Shown here: in pieces, positions 44,369 through 52,858 of the stretch | How positions within the stretch are numbered: position 1 is the stretch's first letter | Layout of the letters: each line of letters begins with the position of its first letter | Translations under genes and position numbers: made by a program | The notes under the pieces: generated by a model | What the model saw: only the letters and a program-made list of their open reading frames with translations | Told to the model about the DNA's origin: nothing | Database searches by the model: none | Source of the DNA: Gammaproteobacteria bacterium | Lineage (GTDB): Bacteria; Pseudomonadota; Gammaproteobacteria; DSM-16500 | Direction of reading: 5' to 3' | Assembly: GCA_021325575.1 (NCBI GenBank) | Contig: JAJPGW010000010.1 | Location: 124,001-188,000, forward strand | DNA: 64,000 nucleotides

Positions 44369-45643
44369 ATGAAACAAATCATTCGACCTGCCAAAGCGCC
44401 GACCAATGCGCATGTGACGATCCCAGGCTCAAAGAGCATGACGAATCGTGCGCTATTATTGGCCGCTTTAGCCGATGGCGTCTCAGAACTTTCGGGTCTT
44501 TTAATCAGCGATGACACACTCGCCTTTATCAATGCGCTTAGACAACTTGGAATCGTGATCCAACTCGATGAAAGTGATCATTCTTGCATTGTTGGCGGTA
44601 GCGGTGGTTGTTTTCCTAAGCGAGAAGCCAATATCTGGTGTCATTCGGCAGGTACCGTCGCACGGTTTTTGCTTGCCGCCTGCGCGACTCAGCCGGGTAA
44701 ATATTATTTTGATGCAACCGAACAATTGCGCCAGCGTCCGCTTCATCCTTTGATCCAGGCGTTGAGTGCCCAGGGCGCCAAAATTATTCCAAAAGATTCC
44801 AAGCGCATGCCCTTTACGATCAAAGGCGCCGAAGCGCTCGAAGGCGGGGAAATCGAAATTGAAGGATCGGAGACCGGACAATTTGTATCGGCATTATTAA
44901 TGGCAGCGCCTTTTGCCAAAACTCAAATGGAAATTAAATCACACGATATCGTCAATCGTCCTTATGTCGATATGACTTGCGCGATGATGGCGGAATTTGG
45001 TGTGTTAGTGCGACGTTTACATCAATCTCGTTTTTTAATCCCCGTGCCACAACGTTATAAAGCGATTGATTATGTGATTGAACCGGATTTATCGACGGCT
45101 TCTTATTTTTTTGCAGCGGCTGCCGTTACCGGTGGTGAAGTCACCATTCAACCGTTAGATCGAGAAAATTCAAAACAGGGCGATGTGCGATTTTTACTGA
45201 TCCTGGAAAAAATGGGCTGCGAAATTATCGAAGATGAGCAAGGTTTCACCGTAAAAGGCCCAGAAAAATTACGCGGCGTGAACGTGGATATGCGAGATTT
45301 TTCAGATACCTTTATGACGCTCGCTGCAATGGCGCCGTTTGCAAGAACGCCCACGACGATTACGAATATAGGCCATACCCGTCTGCAAGAATCGAATCGT
45401 GTTAAAGCCGTGCGCGAAGGATTGGAAAAATTGGCGGTGCAAGTCGAAGAAGGCAGCGATTGGCTGCGCATTCATCCGAGCACGCCAAAACCGGCAACCA
45501 TCGACAGTCATCATGATCATCGCATTGCGATGGCCTTTTCTATTATGGGACTTTGTGTTCCGGGCGTTGAAATTGAAGGCGCAGAATGCGTTTCAAAAAC
45601 GTGTCCTAATTTTTTTAAGATGTGGGATGGAATGCTTAGTTAG
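44369..45643 (+). CDS. aroA: 3-phosphoshikimate 1-carboxyvinyltransferase (EPSP synthase)
   Basis: A 424-residue enzyme of the shikimate pathway that joins shikimate-3-phosphate and phosphoenolpyruvate. GSKSMTNRALLLAALADG, GSETGQFVSALLMAAPFA, DFSDTFMTLAAMAPFA, RLQESNRVKAVREGL and DSHHDHRIAMAFSI are conserved. It is a complete domain of normal length. It converges with pcnB, overlapping it by 8 bases at the 3' end. Confidence 0.96.
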   Translation: MKQIIRPAKAPTNAHVTIPGSKSMTNRALLLAALADGVSELSGLLISDDTLAFINALRQLGIVIQLDESDHSCIVGGSGGCFPKREANIWCHSAGTVARFLLAACATQPGKYYFDATEQLRQRPLHPLIQALSAQGAKIIPKDSKRMPFTIKGAEALEGGEIEIEGSETGQFVSALLMAAPFAKTQMEIKSHDIVNRPYVDMTCAMMAEFGVLVRRLHQSRFLIPVPQRYKAIDYVIEPDLSTASYFFAAAAVTGGEVTIQPLDRENSKQGDVRFLLILEKMGCEIIEDEQGFTVKGPEKLRGVNVDMRDFSDTFMTLAAMAPFARTPTTITNIGHTRLQESNRVKAVREGLEKLAVQVEEGSDWLRIHPSTPKPATIDSHHDHRIAMAFSIMGLCVPGVEIEGAECVSKTCPNFFKMWDGMLS

Positions 45644-46991
45644 CCGTATTTTCAGGACGTGGCATGCGCGGTTTGGAAAATTTTCTGGATCGTCTGGGTT
45701 TTTTTCCAGGAGTGGCTTTTGCGGCGGATTTTATCATTTTTTCTCGAACCGTCGGATCCGCATCATGAAATTCAGTCCACCAGTCATAAAGATCTTTGAC
45801 CGGTTCACCGGCGGTTGCTCTTAACATTAATAAATCATAACCCGCACGATAGCGTTGATGTTCAAGCACTCGATAGGGCCTTGAACCAAATCGTTGGGTA
45901 AAACGATGTTGTAAAAAACAAATGTCACGAATCGTGACTTGTAATTTTCTTGGAATCGACAGTCGATCAATTTGTTTTTTCATGACGAGATAAATTGCTT
46001 TTTCAAACGCAACATAAAGCGGCAAGCCTTTTGCTGCTTCTTGGGTTGCGTGCGCTTGAATCGGATGCCATAAAAAGATCGAAAATAAAAAGGCGGGTGA
46101 CACGGTTTTGCCTTCTTTTAGGCGTTGATCGGTGTTAGAAAGCGCATCTTCAATTAATTTCAAAGCATTTTCATGAGTTAAACTGCCAGCCGTTTCAGGA
46201 AAAAGTTGCTCGACCAATTTATATTTTCGGAACAAATGAAACGTATTCAGCAGTGCGCCTTCTTCAAAAAATTTTAGAACTTCCTGAAAAAGACGCGCCG
46301 GTGAAACGTTTTGTAAAAGATAACTGAGTTCTTTGAGTGGGGTTTCCGTTTCGGGACTAATCGTAAGATTAAGTTTACCGGCGAATCTTGCTGCACGAAT
46401 CAATCGAACGGGATCTTCATGAAATCGCTTTTCAGGATCACCAATAATACGCAATCGCCGATGTTTGATATCGTCCATCGCATTGGTGTAATCCAGCACG
46501 GTAAAATCAGCAATATTGTAATAAAGCGCATTAATACTAAAATCACGACGCCGTGCATCATCTTCGATCGAACCAAACACATTATCGCGAATAATCATGC
46601 CTTGGTGCATGTGTCCATGTTGTGTTTCGGTGGCGTTTTCATGATGAGTGCGGAAGGTGGCAACTTCAATAATCTCTGGGCCAAATAAAATATGCGCGAG
46701 TCGAAATCGTTTACCAATTAAACGGCAATTTTTAAAAAGTCGGCGCACTTCTTCGGGCTTGGCATTGGTGGCAAGATCAAAATCTTTGGGACGACGTCCC
46801 AATAATAAATCACGTACACAACCGCCTACTAAAAAAGCATCAAATCCCGCATCGCGAAGTCGATAAAGCACTTTTAGCGCATTGGGACTGATTTGTTTTC
46901 GCGAAATGGAGTGCTCGGAGCGCGGTATAATGACAGGTTCTGTGGTCTCGGGCTTGTCCTTTGAAAATCGGTTAATCAGCCCTTTTAACAA
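45636..46991 (-). CDS. pcnB: Poly(A) polymerase I
   Basis: A 451-residue class II nucleotidyltransferase that adds 3' poly(A) tails marking RNA for decay. FDAFLVGGCVRDLLLGRRPKDFDLATNA holds the GG and D-x-D active site, RRRDFSINALYYNI and DPVRLIRAARFAGKL follow, and the basic C-terminal tail KATPGKKPRRSRKF is typical of PAP and not of Cca. The second family member in this window is cca at 4.9 kb. The start is at 46991, upstream of tRNA-Glu. Confidence 0.94.
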   Translation of the reverse strand: MLKGLINRFSKDKPETTEPVIIPRSEHSISRKQISPNALKVLYRLRDAGFDAFLVGGCVRDLLLGRRPKDFDLATNAKPEEVRRLFKNCRLIGKRFRLAHILFGPEIIEVATFRTHHENATETQHGHMHQGMIIRDNVFGSIEDDARRRDFSINALYYNIADFTVLDYTNAMDDIKHRRLRIIGDPEKRFHEDPVRLIRAARFAGKLNLTISPETETPLKELSYLLQNVSPARLFQEVLKFFEEGALLNTFHLFRKYKLVEQLFPETAGSLTHENALKLIEDALSNTDQRLKEGKTVSPAFLFSIFLWHPIQAHATQEAAKGLPLYVAFEKAIYLVMKKQIDRLSIPRKLQVTIRDICFLQHRFTQRFGSRPYRVLEHQRYRAGYDLLMLRATAGEPVKDLYDWWTEFHDADPTVREKMIKSAAKATPGKKPRRSRKFSKPRMPRPENTAN

Positions 46992-47068
46992 CTTAATAAT
47001 TTTTAAATCCTCTTCAATCCGAGATTAATAATTGAAATATAATAGCATTTTTATTGCCCATAACCTAT

Positions 47069-47074
47069 TATAAT
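47069..47074 (+). promoter_or_regulatory. -10 box upstream of tRNA-Glu
   Basis: A consensus TATAAT 29 bases before the tRNA in an AT-rich tract; no good -35 was found at the right distance. Confidence 0.35.
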
Positions 47075-47103
47075 TTATATCATCTTGAATTTTCGAGCTT
47101 TTT

Positions 47104-47175
47104 GCTCCCTTCGTCTAGTGGTTAGGACGCCGCCCTCTCACGGCGGTAACACGGGTTCGAGTCCCGTAGGGAGCG
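47104..47175 (+). tRNA. tRNA-Glu (CTC)
   Basis: The acceptor stem GCTCCCT/AGGGAGC, anticodon arm CCGCC-CTCTCAC-GGCGG with anticodon CTC at 47137-47139, and T-arm ACGGG-TTCGAGT-CCCGT are all intact. The body is very close to E. coli tRNA-Glu. No CCA is encoded (discriminator G is followed by CAA), so Cca must add it. Confidence 0.93.
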
Positions 47176-47180
47176 CAAGT

Positions 47181-48188
47181 TTAAAAGCGTGGCTTACTCA
47201 AAAAGTCATCAACCCAGGCCTTGGTTTCGCGTTCTAATGCGCCATAATATTCTTCATCGCTGATGTAATTGCCTCTTGAATCAGTCATCGGGATTTGAAG
47301 TTTGGTAAAAAAGCCATGAGGCCAAGTGCACGTTGCTTTAGGTTGAGGAGCGAGTTCGGCGGGTAACGCTAAAGTAGGTTCTTCGTTAGGATGTGGCTCA
47401 GGTTCTGCTGATAAATCCAAAGTGGGTTCTTCATTATAATACACTGCGTCCGATACTGATCTCGGTACGGGTAGGATAAGGTTCGAAGATACTTGCGGAA
47501 CAATGAGGGTTTCTACAGGTTCCACCGATTTTGGAGAATCGGGGGAAAGATCCATCAGTTCTTGTTCTGCATTTACTTCTGGGGCGGCTGCTGCTTTAGA
47601 TTCCACGGCAGCTTCGGCGGTTCTTCTGAAAGCTTCAGCAACTGCTTCTGCAGCTCGTCTACTAATTTCTGCGATTTCAGCGGCTTCAGCTGCTCTCCTA
47701 TTAGCTTCAAGTTTTTGAGCCATGTCATTTATTTTCTGTACGATGGATCTTTCCTTGGAGAAAAAAAAGGCTGTCCGCATTTCATGCGGTAATTCGCGAA
47801 GGGTTTCCTCTAGCGGCTCTAATTCTTTTGTGAGATCGAGATTGATTATGTTTAAAAAGTAATGCATAGCAGCGAGAGAAGCATTAGCGCGCCTAAGTCT
47901 TTCTGCTAATCTCAAAATAAGCAATTGTTTCATCTGAAGGGATACAGGCTGAATAGGTTGTTGATTCTCTGGGGCTTTCTGTTCAGTCGGCTCTGGTTGT
48001 GGTGTAGCAACAGAGGATGGCGCTGAATTTGTAGTTGTAGGCATCTGGATTGGGGGGCGTTTGGCTGTGGGTTTTTTAAATAATGGACCTTGGGCTTGCG
48101 CTGCTTTTGGTGCTAGGCGCACAACGCCATCATTATCTGGTTTTAATTCTAAGATTTTGGACAAACCCGTTCCTGGACGATCATGCAT
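47181..48188 (-). CDS. Pro/Glu/Ala-rich protein of unknown function, possible effector
   Basis: A 335-residue protein without signal or membrane segment. The N-terminal third is Pro/Gln rich. Residues about 95-215 are helical and end in an Ala/Glu/Arg coiled coil (RRAAEAAEIAEISRRAAEA). Near the C-terminus NEEPTLDLSAEPEPH is followed by its near copy NEEPTLALPAELAPQ, an internal duplication of about 16 residues. The gene has a good sigma-70 promoter and is divergent from the CaaX-box gene, which suggests common control. No family was recognised. Confidence 0.6.
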   Translation of the reverse strand: MHDRPGTGLSKILELKPDNDGVVRLAPKAAQAQGPLFKKPTAKRPPIQMPTTTNSAPSSVATPQPEPTEQKAPENQQPIQPVSLQMKQLLILRLAERLRRANASLAAMHYFLNIINLDLTKELEPLEETLRELPHEMRTAFFFSKERSIVQKINDMAQKLEANRRAAEAAEIAEISRRAAEAVAEAFRRTAEAAVESKAAAAPEVNAEQELMDLSPDSPKSVEPVETLIVPQVSSNLILPVPRSVSDAVYYNEEPTLDLSAEPEPHPNEEPTLALPAELAPQPKATCTWPHGFFTKLQIPMTDSRGNYISDEEYYGALERETKAWVDDFLSKPRF

Positions 48189-48223
48189 GTTTTATACTCA
48201 CTCGTTAGTAATAATTTTGAGCA

Positions 48224-48253
48224 ATTATAAGGGTATTGCTTTAAATCCGTCAA
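48224..48253 (-). promoter_or_regulatory. Promoter of the Pro/Glu-rich gene
   Basis: On the minus strand: TTGACG (48248-48253), an 18-bp spacer and consensus TATAAT (48224-48229), about 35 bases before the start codon. Confidence 0.65.
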
Positions 48254-48279
48254 GGGTTTTAAAGGCGAGATAGCCTATA

Positions 48280-48308
48280 TTGACCCCATCTTGGATTTCG
48301 CATATGTT
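48280..48308 (+). promoter_or_regulatory. Promoter of the CaaX-box gene
   Basis: TTGACC (48280-48285), a 17-bp spacer and TATGTT (48303-48308), 37 bases before the ATG. Its -35 lies 27 bases from the -35 of the divergent promoter. Confidence 0.55.
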
Positions 48309-48345
48309 TTTTTATTACTAATCATGATCCTATCAGGACATAAAA

Positions 48346-49584
48346 ATGACCTCCATGAGGCAAGAATTCAATTTCAAAAAGATGACGGCCATTCAGCCGC
48401 TTTGCAAACAATACGGCGTCGCAGCATTTGATGAAAAAGGGCAACTCCATTTTTTTGATTTGAAAAAAAAGCAGGAAAGCGCTTTTCCAAAAGCAACCAG
48501 TGCCTTATCTGGAAAAACGGCGTTGATGGTGTTACCAAATGATACCGTTATTTATGGATCGACAGTGGATGCGCGTTTTTCACAATCGTTGCCGGCGGAT
48601 TATTATTATGATCCAGAAAGAAATATTCATGATAATGTTACTTTGTGGATAGGTTTCGGAAGACCCGGCTTTCCCGTTTTGCTGCAAACAGAAAAAGAAG
48701 CGGATTATGTAATGGCTTTTCCAGAATGGAAAAATCATGAAACAGTGCGGCTCATCACCTTTTTTAGAGGAAGCTTATATCCGCTTTGTGATATCACGGG
48801 TAAGGAAATTGGTTCTCTCGCAGAGGTGGTAGAAGTTCCTAATAAATATTTATTGGTCGGGGAAAATTGGGGCAAATTAGTTTTATATCGCCGTCAATAT
48901 GATCAATTAAAAAAATGTGATGAATTTGAAGCCGATGAATTATTTAATAACAAAATTTTTTCAGTAAGAAATTTTTTTATTGTTCAAGCGGCAAATAAAT
49001 TGATGCTATTCAGTGTTTCAAAAAATGAAAAATTGGAAAAACGAGATGAATACACTATATCGAAAAGCGCTGTAGCCAAAACTACCGTTCATCGAAATTT
49101 TTCAGAAAACAGCAGTTTTTATGTTGAATTAAGCGAACCAAAATATCGTGCTGTGATGCATTTTAGTGTGGATGATAAAATGCAATTAGTGCGGAAGGCG
49201 GTCCCTATACCTAAAGTCGTGCCATTTTCAGAGCTCGCGGCATTATGCGATGGTGACTTGTTTGTTTCATTCGTTGATGGAAGTTACGATGTGATTCCGA
49301 ATCCCGATAGGCGAGTTTTGCGGCTTTCGGCAGAAAAAAAGGTCGAAGTAGAATTATTTGGCGCGGTGGTTTGGGATGCTTCATCGACGAGGCGAATTCA
49401 AAAAGGGTTGCCGGAATTTAAAGTCGAAAAAGTGGGGCAAGATAAATTTGAATTACAAGATCAATTTGAATTAGATATTCCGGATCTTCTAGTTGAGCCA
49501 GAGCTGCCTCGTAAACAGGAACCATTGCCGCAGCCGCCATTGGCGCTGGTTGAGGTTGGAAAAAAGCGGTGTGTTATTTTGTAA
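48346..49584 (+). CDS. Beta-rich protein ending in a CaaX prenylation box; candidate host-directed effector
   Basis: A 412-residue protein without signal or membrane helix. Many short strands with aromatic/Gly turns (GVAAFDEKGQLHFFDL, YLLVGENWGKLVLYRR, NKLMLFSVSKNEKL, GDLFVSFVDGSYDVIP) suggest a beta-propeller-like fold, though no WD signature is clear. A Pro-rich spacer (PELPRKQEPLPQPPLA) leads to the last residues G-KKR-C409-V-I-L412. This is a CaaX box with adjacent basic residues; X = Leu favours geranylgeranylation, as in Rho-family GTPases. Bacteria lack the transferases, so the motif makes sense only in a eukaryotic cell. Legionella AnkB is a precedent. Start ATG 48346 with AGGA upstream. 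Confidence 0.65.
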   Translation: MTSMRQEFNFKKMTAIQPLCKQYGVAAFDEKGQLHFFDLKKKQESAFPKATSALSGKTALMVLPNDTVIYGSTVDARFSQSLPADYYYDPERNIHDNVTLWIGFGRPGFPVLLQTEKEADYVMAFPEWKNHETVRLITFFRGSLYPLCDITGKEIGSLAEVVEVPNKYLLVGENWGKLVLYRRQYDQLKKCDEFEADELFNNKIFSVRNFFIVQAANKLMLFSVSKNEKLEKRDEYTISKSAVAKTTVHRNFSENSSFYVELSEPKYRAVMHFSVDDKMQLVRKAVPIPKVVPFSELAALCDGDLFVSFVDGSYDVIPNPDRRVLRLSAEKKVEVELFGAVVWDASSTRRIQKGLPEFKVEKVGQDKFELQDQFELDIPDLLVEPELPRKQEPLPQPPLALVEVGKKRCVIL

Positions 49585-49598
49585 TTTGGCTCGTCGAT

Positions 49599-50105
49599 TT
49601 AATTTGCATTCCAGGTGGCACCACCCGATTGCCCCGGCCCATTAAAAACACGAATCGTAATCCCATGGATTTGATATTTTTTTAAATCATTTTTATCTTG
49701 AGTCAGATGTTGCAAAAACCAGTTTGATAATTCTTCGATGGTAATATTGCAGAGCGGCAAAATCAGCGCATCGCGTTTTAAAAAGGGAATGGGTTCATTA
49801 TTAAAATGGGCAAACCACATCGCACCTTGGTCTTCAATTTTTAAAAATTTAGATTGGGAAGGCAGCAAAAATTTCAAATGCAATTTCGCACATAATTCCC
49901 GAATTTTATTTTTATAAATACGATAATCAAACGCCATGCCGTTATCGGTTAATCGCACCTGAAATCGTGCGTCAACATAATAATTATGTCCATGTAAGTC
50001 TTCGCGTTCCGTCGCCGAAAAAATAGTGAAATGACCCGCTGAAAATCCCAGTTCATCTCGATGAAATTCAACGGTTGCTAAACGGTTGTTGCTATCGGTG
50101 GTCAT
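49599..50105 (-). CDS. 6-pyruvoyl-tetrahydropterin synthase family protein, PTPS-III-like
   Basis: A 168-residue T-fold protein. The zinc ligands are H25 (FSAGHFTIF), H38 and H40 (HGHNY). The motif at 35-40 is E-D-L-H-G-H, that is ExxHGH, with no cysteine at the site where QueD has CxxxHGH. ExxHGH is the published mark of PTPS-III enzymes, which replace dihydroneopterin aldolase (FolB) in folate synthesis. The usual C-terminal pterin-binding Glu is not evident (TIRVFNGPGQSGGATW). Annotation as QueD is therefore doubtful. It overlaps the MidA-like gene by 4 bases; pteridine reductase is divergent nearby and folE lies at 17 kb. Confidence 0.75.
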   Translation of the reverse strand: MTTDSNNRLATVEFHRDELGFSAGHFTIFSATEREDLHGHNYYVDARFQVRLTDNGMAFDYRIYKNKIRELCAKLHLKFLLPSQSKFLKIEDQGAMWFAHFNNEPIPFLKRDALILPLCNITIEELSNWFLQHLTQDKNDLKKYQIHGITIRVFNGPGQSGGATWNAN

Positions 50106-51250
50106 AAGTCTCGTCGCCTGTCTTGTAAAGAAAAACCTTGCCAGTTTAAATCAATATTTTTGTTTAAAGCTATCACTTTAATTAATTCGCCCATTTGGGA
50201 TGGCAGCGTCAAGGTTTTGATTGCTTGACTTTGCTGGTATTGCAGAACGGGATCTTCTTCTTTGTGATCGAGCAAACCTAACGCAAGTAAAAAAGCAGCT
50301 TGGGTTGTAAATCCGGAAACGTCAAGCTCAAAAGCAACAGCGCTTTCAGCAACAGTCGTAAAATCAACGTGCGCTGTGATATCTTGCAAACCCGGAAAAA
50401 GAAAAGGATCATCAAAAAAATGATGCTGATAAAAACACATTAACGTCCCTTGCGCCCGGTCCGGATGATAATATTCGCGTCGGCCGTAGCCATAATCCAG
50501 TAACAAAATAACGCCTTTTTTTAATGAATGGGCAAGCGAACCAATCCAGGGTTTGATTCGAAAATTCATTTCAGAAACATAATTTTCTGGTAATGAAAAT
50601 TCATTTTTTAAAAAATTGGCGTAGTCGAATACGTCACCCGACGGTGTCAATTTTTCCCATGAGAATTTTCCATTTTTCCAGACAACACCGCGTTCTGTTA
50701 TTTTTTCAGATAATTCAAAAAGCGAAACGGGAAACGCATCCATCACTTCATTGGCAAAAATAATCCCTTCAAAATTTTCAGGTAATTTTTCCAACCAAAA
50801 AATCCGTGACAATAGATGTGGGCAGGTTGATTGGATTAATTGTTCCTGGCGTTCACGTAAGTCGGCGCTGATTTCAAGAATAAAATATTTTTCAGGAAGT
50901 AAGGCCTTTTTTTCTAACGCCAATAAAAAATCCTTAGCAAAAACGCCAGTGCCGCCACCGAATTCCAGGACTTGTTTTAATCCCGTTTTTCGAAAAATCT
51001 CTTCAGCTTGGTTTGCAATACAGCCCGCAAAGAGTGGGGAAATTTCAGGGGCCGTCACAAAATCGCCTTTTTTCCCTAATTTATGCGCGCCCGCGCTGTA
51101 ATAGCCGAGCCCTGGCGCATAAAGGGCGAGCTCCATATAGCGTTCAAAGGTGATCATTCCTTGAGATTTTTCAATCTCTTGGCGAATATGCGCCGTCAAG
51201 CGTTCAGAGTGCTTTAAAGCCTGTTCATCAGGACTAGGTAATGTCAGCAT
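50102..51250 (-). CDS. Class I SAM-dependent methyltransferase, MidA/NDUFAF7 family
   Basis: A 382-residue COG1565-type protein. ITFERYMELALYAPGLGYYS, KGDFVTAPEISPLFAGCIANQ, VLEFGGGTGVFAKDFLLAL (motif I), IFANEVMDAFPV and LLLDYGYGRREYYHP are the family's conserved blocks. The mitochondrial member methylates an arginine of complex I; bacterial targets are unknown. It is the first gene of a two-gene unit with the PTPS-like gene and shares an intergenic region with the divergent pteridine reductase gene. Confidence 0.9.
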   Translation of the reverse strand: MLTLPSPDEQALKHSERLTAHIRQEIEKSQGMITFERYMELALYAPGLGYYSAGAHKLGKKGDFVTAPEISPLFAGCIANQAEEIFRKTGLKQVLEFGGGTGVFAKDFLLALEKKALLPEKYFILEISADLRERQEQLIQSTCPHLLSRIFWLEKLPENFEGIIFANEVMDAFPVSLFELSEKITERGVVWKNGKFSWEKLTPSGDVFDYANFLKNEFSLPENYVSEMNFRIKPWIGSLAHSLKKGVILLLDYGYGRREYYHPDRAQGTLMCFYQHHFFDDPFLFPGLQDITAHVDFTTVAESAVAFELDVSGFTTQAAFLLALGLLDHKEEDPVLQYQQSQAIKTLTLPSQMGELIKVIALNKNIDLNWQGFSLQDRRRDL

Positions 51251-51292
51251 AAAAGTTTATAATAACCGCTCTTTTTTAACGTCAGAGTAACC

Positions 51293-52033
51293 ATGCAAAA
51301 AACCGCTTTAATTACAGGGGCCGCCCGTCGCATCGGGGCAGAAATAGCCCGTATTTTACACGAAAATGGACTGAATGTGGCATTGCATTATCATACTTCT
51401 AAATCGGAGGCTGAAAAGCTCTGTCAGGAACTGAATGCGATTCGGTCTCATTCTGCGGCATTATTTTGCGCGGATTTAACTGAGACGGCTCATTTAAAAA
51501 AATTAGTGGATGATGCAGCCAAAACCTTCGGTCGACTCGATCTGCTCGTGAATAATGCCTCGCGATTTTATAAAACCAAAATCGAAAATGTCACAGAAGC
51601 GACTTGGGATGATTTAATGAGCGCTAATTTAAAAGCGCCGTTTTTTCTCTCTCAAGCGGCTGTTCCCTATTTAAAGCAGCATCATGGCTGCATTATTAAT
51701 TTAGCTGATATTCATGCTGAACGACCTTTATATGATTATCCTGTGTATTCCATTTCAAAATCCGGCATCGTGATGCTCACCAAAGCGCTCGCGAAAGAAT
51801 TAGGGCCCGATATTCGCGTCAATGCCATCTCGCCAGGTGAAACACTTTGGCCCGAAGGCGAAGGCAATGAAATATCAGACGAATTAAAACAAAAAATCAT
51901 TAAACGCATTATTTTGAAAAAAAAGGGCGACCCTCGAGAAATTGCCAAAGCGGTTCTTTATTTGGCGCATGAGGCAGATTACATCACCGGCCAAGTGTTG
52001 ATCGTAGACGGCGGCCGAAGTCTTTATATGTGA
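51293..52033 (+). CDS. Pteridine reductase (PTR1/FolM-like short-chain dehydrogenase)
   Basis: A 246-residue SDR. TGAARRIG (8-15) is the NADPH loop with the Arg typical of PTR1/FolM and not general SDRs. The catalytic set D139, Y152, K156 (LADIHAERPLYDYPVYSISK) keeps the 13-residue D-Y spacing of Leishmania PTR1. It would reduce dihydropterins/dihydrofolate to tetrahydro forms. Its neighbours are PTPS-III-like and MidA-like genes, and together with folE they suggest a non-standard pterin/folate route. Confidence 0.88.
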   Translation: MQKTALITGAARRIGAEIARILHENGLNVALHYHTSKSEAEKLCQELNAIRSHSAALFCADLTETAHLKKLVDDAAKTFGRLDLLVNNASRFYKTKIENVTEATWDDLMSANLKAPFFLSQAAVPYLKQHHGCIINLADIHAERPLYDYPVYSISKSGIVMLTKALAKELGPDIRVNAISPGETLWPEGEGNEISDELKQKIIKRIILKKKGDPREIAKAVLYLAHEADYITGQVLIVDGGRSLYM

Positions 52034-52046
52034 TCCGAGAACGAAT

Positions 52047-52745
52047 ATGCAACAGCATCTCTTTTTACAGCCCATTCATAGTAGTTCCGCCGGGATTTTG
52101 CATTCCTTTTTGGAAGGAAAAAATCTCTCGACGGACCAAACGCATTTTCTCGAATGGCACCAAAAGCAATTAAGCAATGCGTTTTATGATCCGATTTTGA
52201 ATTATTATTTGCGTTCGCAGCAGCATAAACAACATGATTACCACGGGGTTTTTTTGTTGCCGCATGAGGCGATGAATCTCGATGCCATTCAATTATTAAA
52301 AAAACGCATTCAGGCTTCCTTAAAAAATTATCACAGTGCGATTATCTCGGTGACGCAACAGCAATTTCTTGATTTTAGAGAATATACGATCCAAGACTTA
52401 ATTTTTTGGCATGGAAATCAATATTTAACGGGAGCTCCTTTTTATCCCGGCGGCATTCCACCTGTGATTTATTTTCAATGGGGCAATTTTTTTGGGATCG
52501 TCAAATGTGTCATATTACCTTATGAAAAAAGTCTGAAAGCCAATTTTTTAATTTATTTTGAAGATATGCATGATCGTGATTTGGATCACTGCGTTCAAGA
52601 ATATATTCGACATCATGATGAAAGCATCAAACTGCAAAATGAACTGGTTTCTAATAAAAATCGACTGGATGAGACGAGACCCGAATCGCATATGCTCACG
52701 CCCAAAATGATGCCCTCCCAGTATTTTTTAGTTCATCAATATTAA
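52047..52745 (+). CDS. Hypothetical cytosolic protein
   Basis: A 232-residue protein, rich in His, Gln and aromatic residues, with no signal or membrane segment. It begins 13 bases after the pteridine reductase stop and is probably cotranscribed. Segments such as YYLRSQQHKQHDYHGVFLL and PFYPGGIPPVIYFQWGNFFG match no motif known to me. Its function is unknown. Confidence 0.6.
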   Translation: MQQHLFLQPIHSSSAGILHSFLEGKNLSTDQTHFLEWHQKQLSNAFYDPILNYYLRSQQHKQHDYHGVFLLPHEAMNLDAIQLLKKRIQASLKNYHSAIISVTQQQFLDFREYTIQDLIFWHGNQYLTGAPFYPGGIPPVIYFQWGNFFGIVKCVILPYEKSLKANFLIYFEDMHDRDLDHCVQEYIRHHDESIKLQNELVSNKNRLDETRPESHMLTPKMMPSQYFLVHQY

Positions 52746-52858
52746 ATGAATCTTAATTGGCCCCTTCATTTAATGAACGATTTTTCTGTATCTTTAAGCA
52801 AAAAAAGTGTATTTTTGCGGATAAATTAATACCATAAAACACGCAAAAGGTAAGGGCC

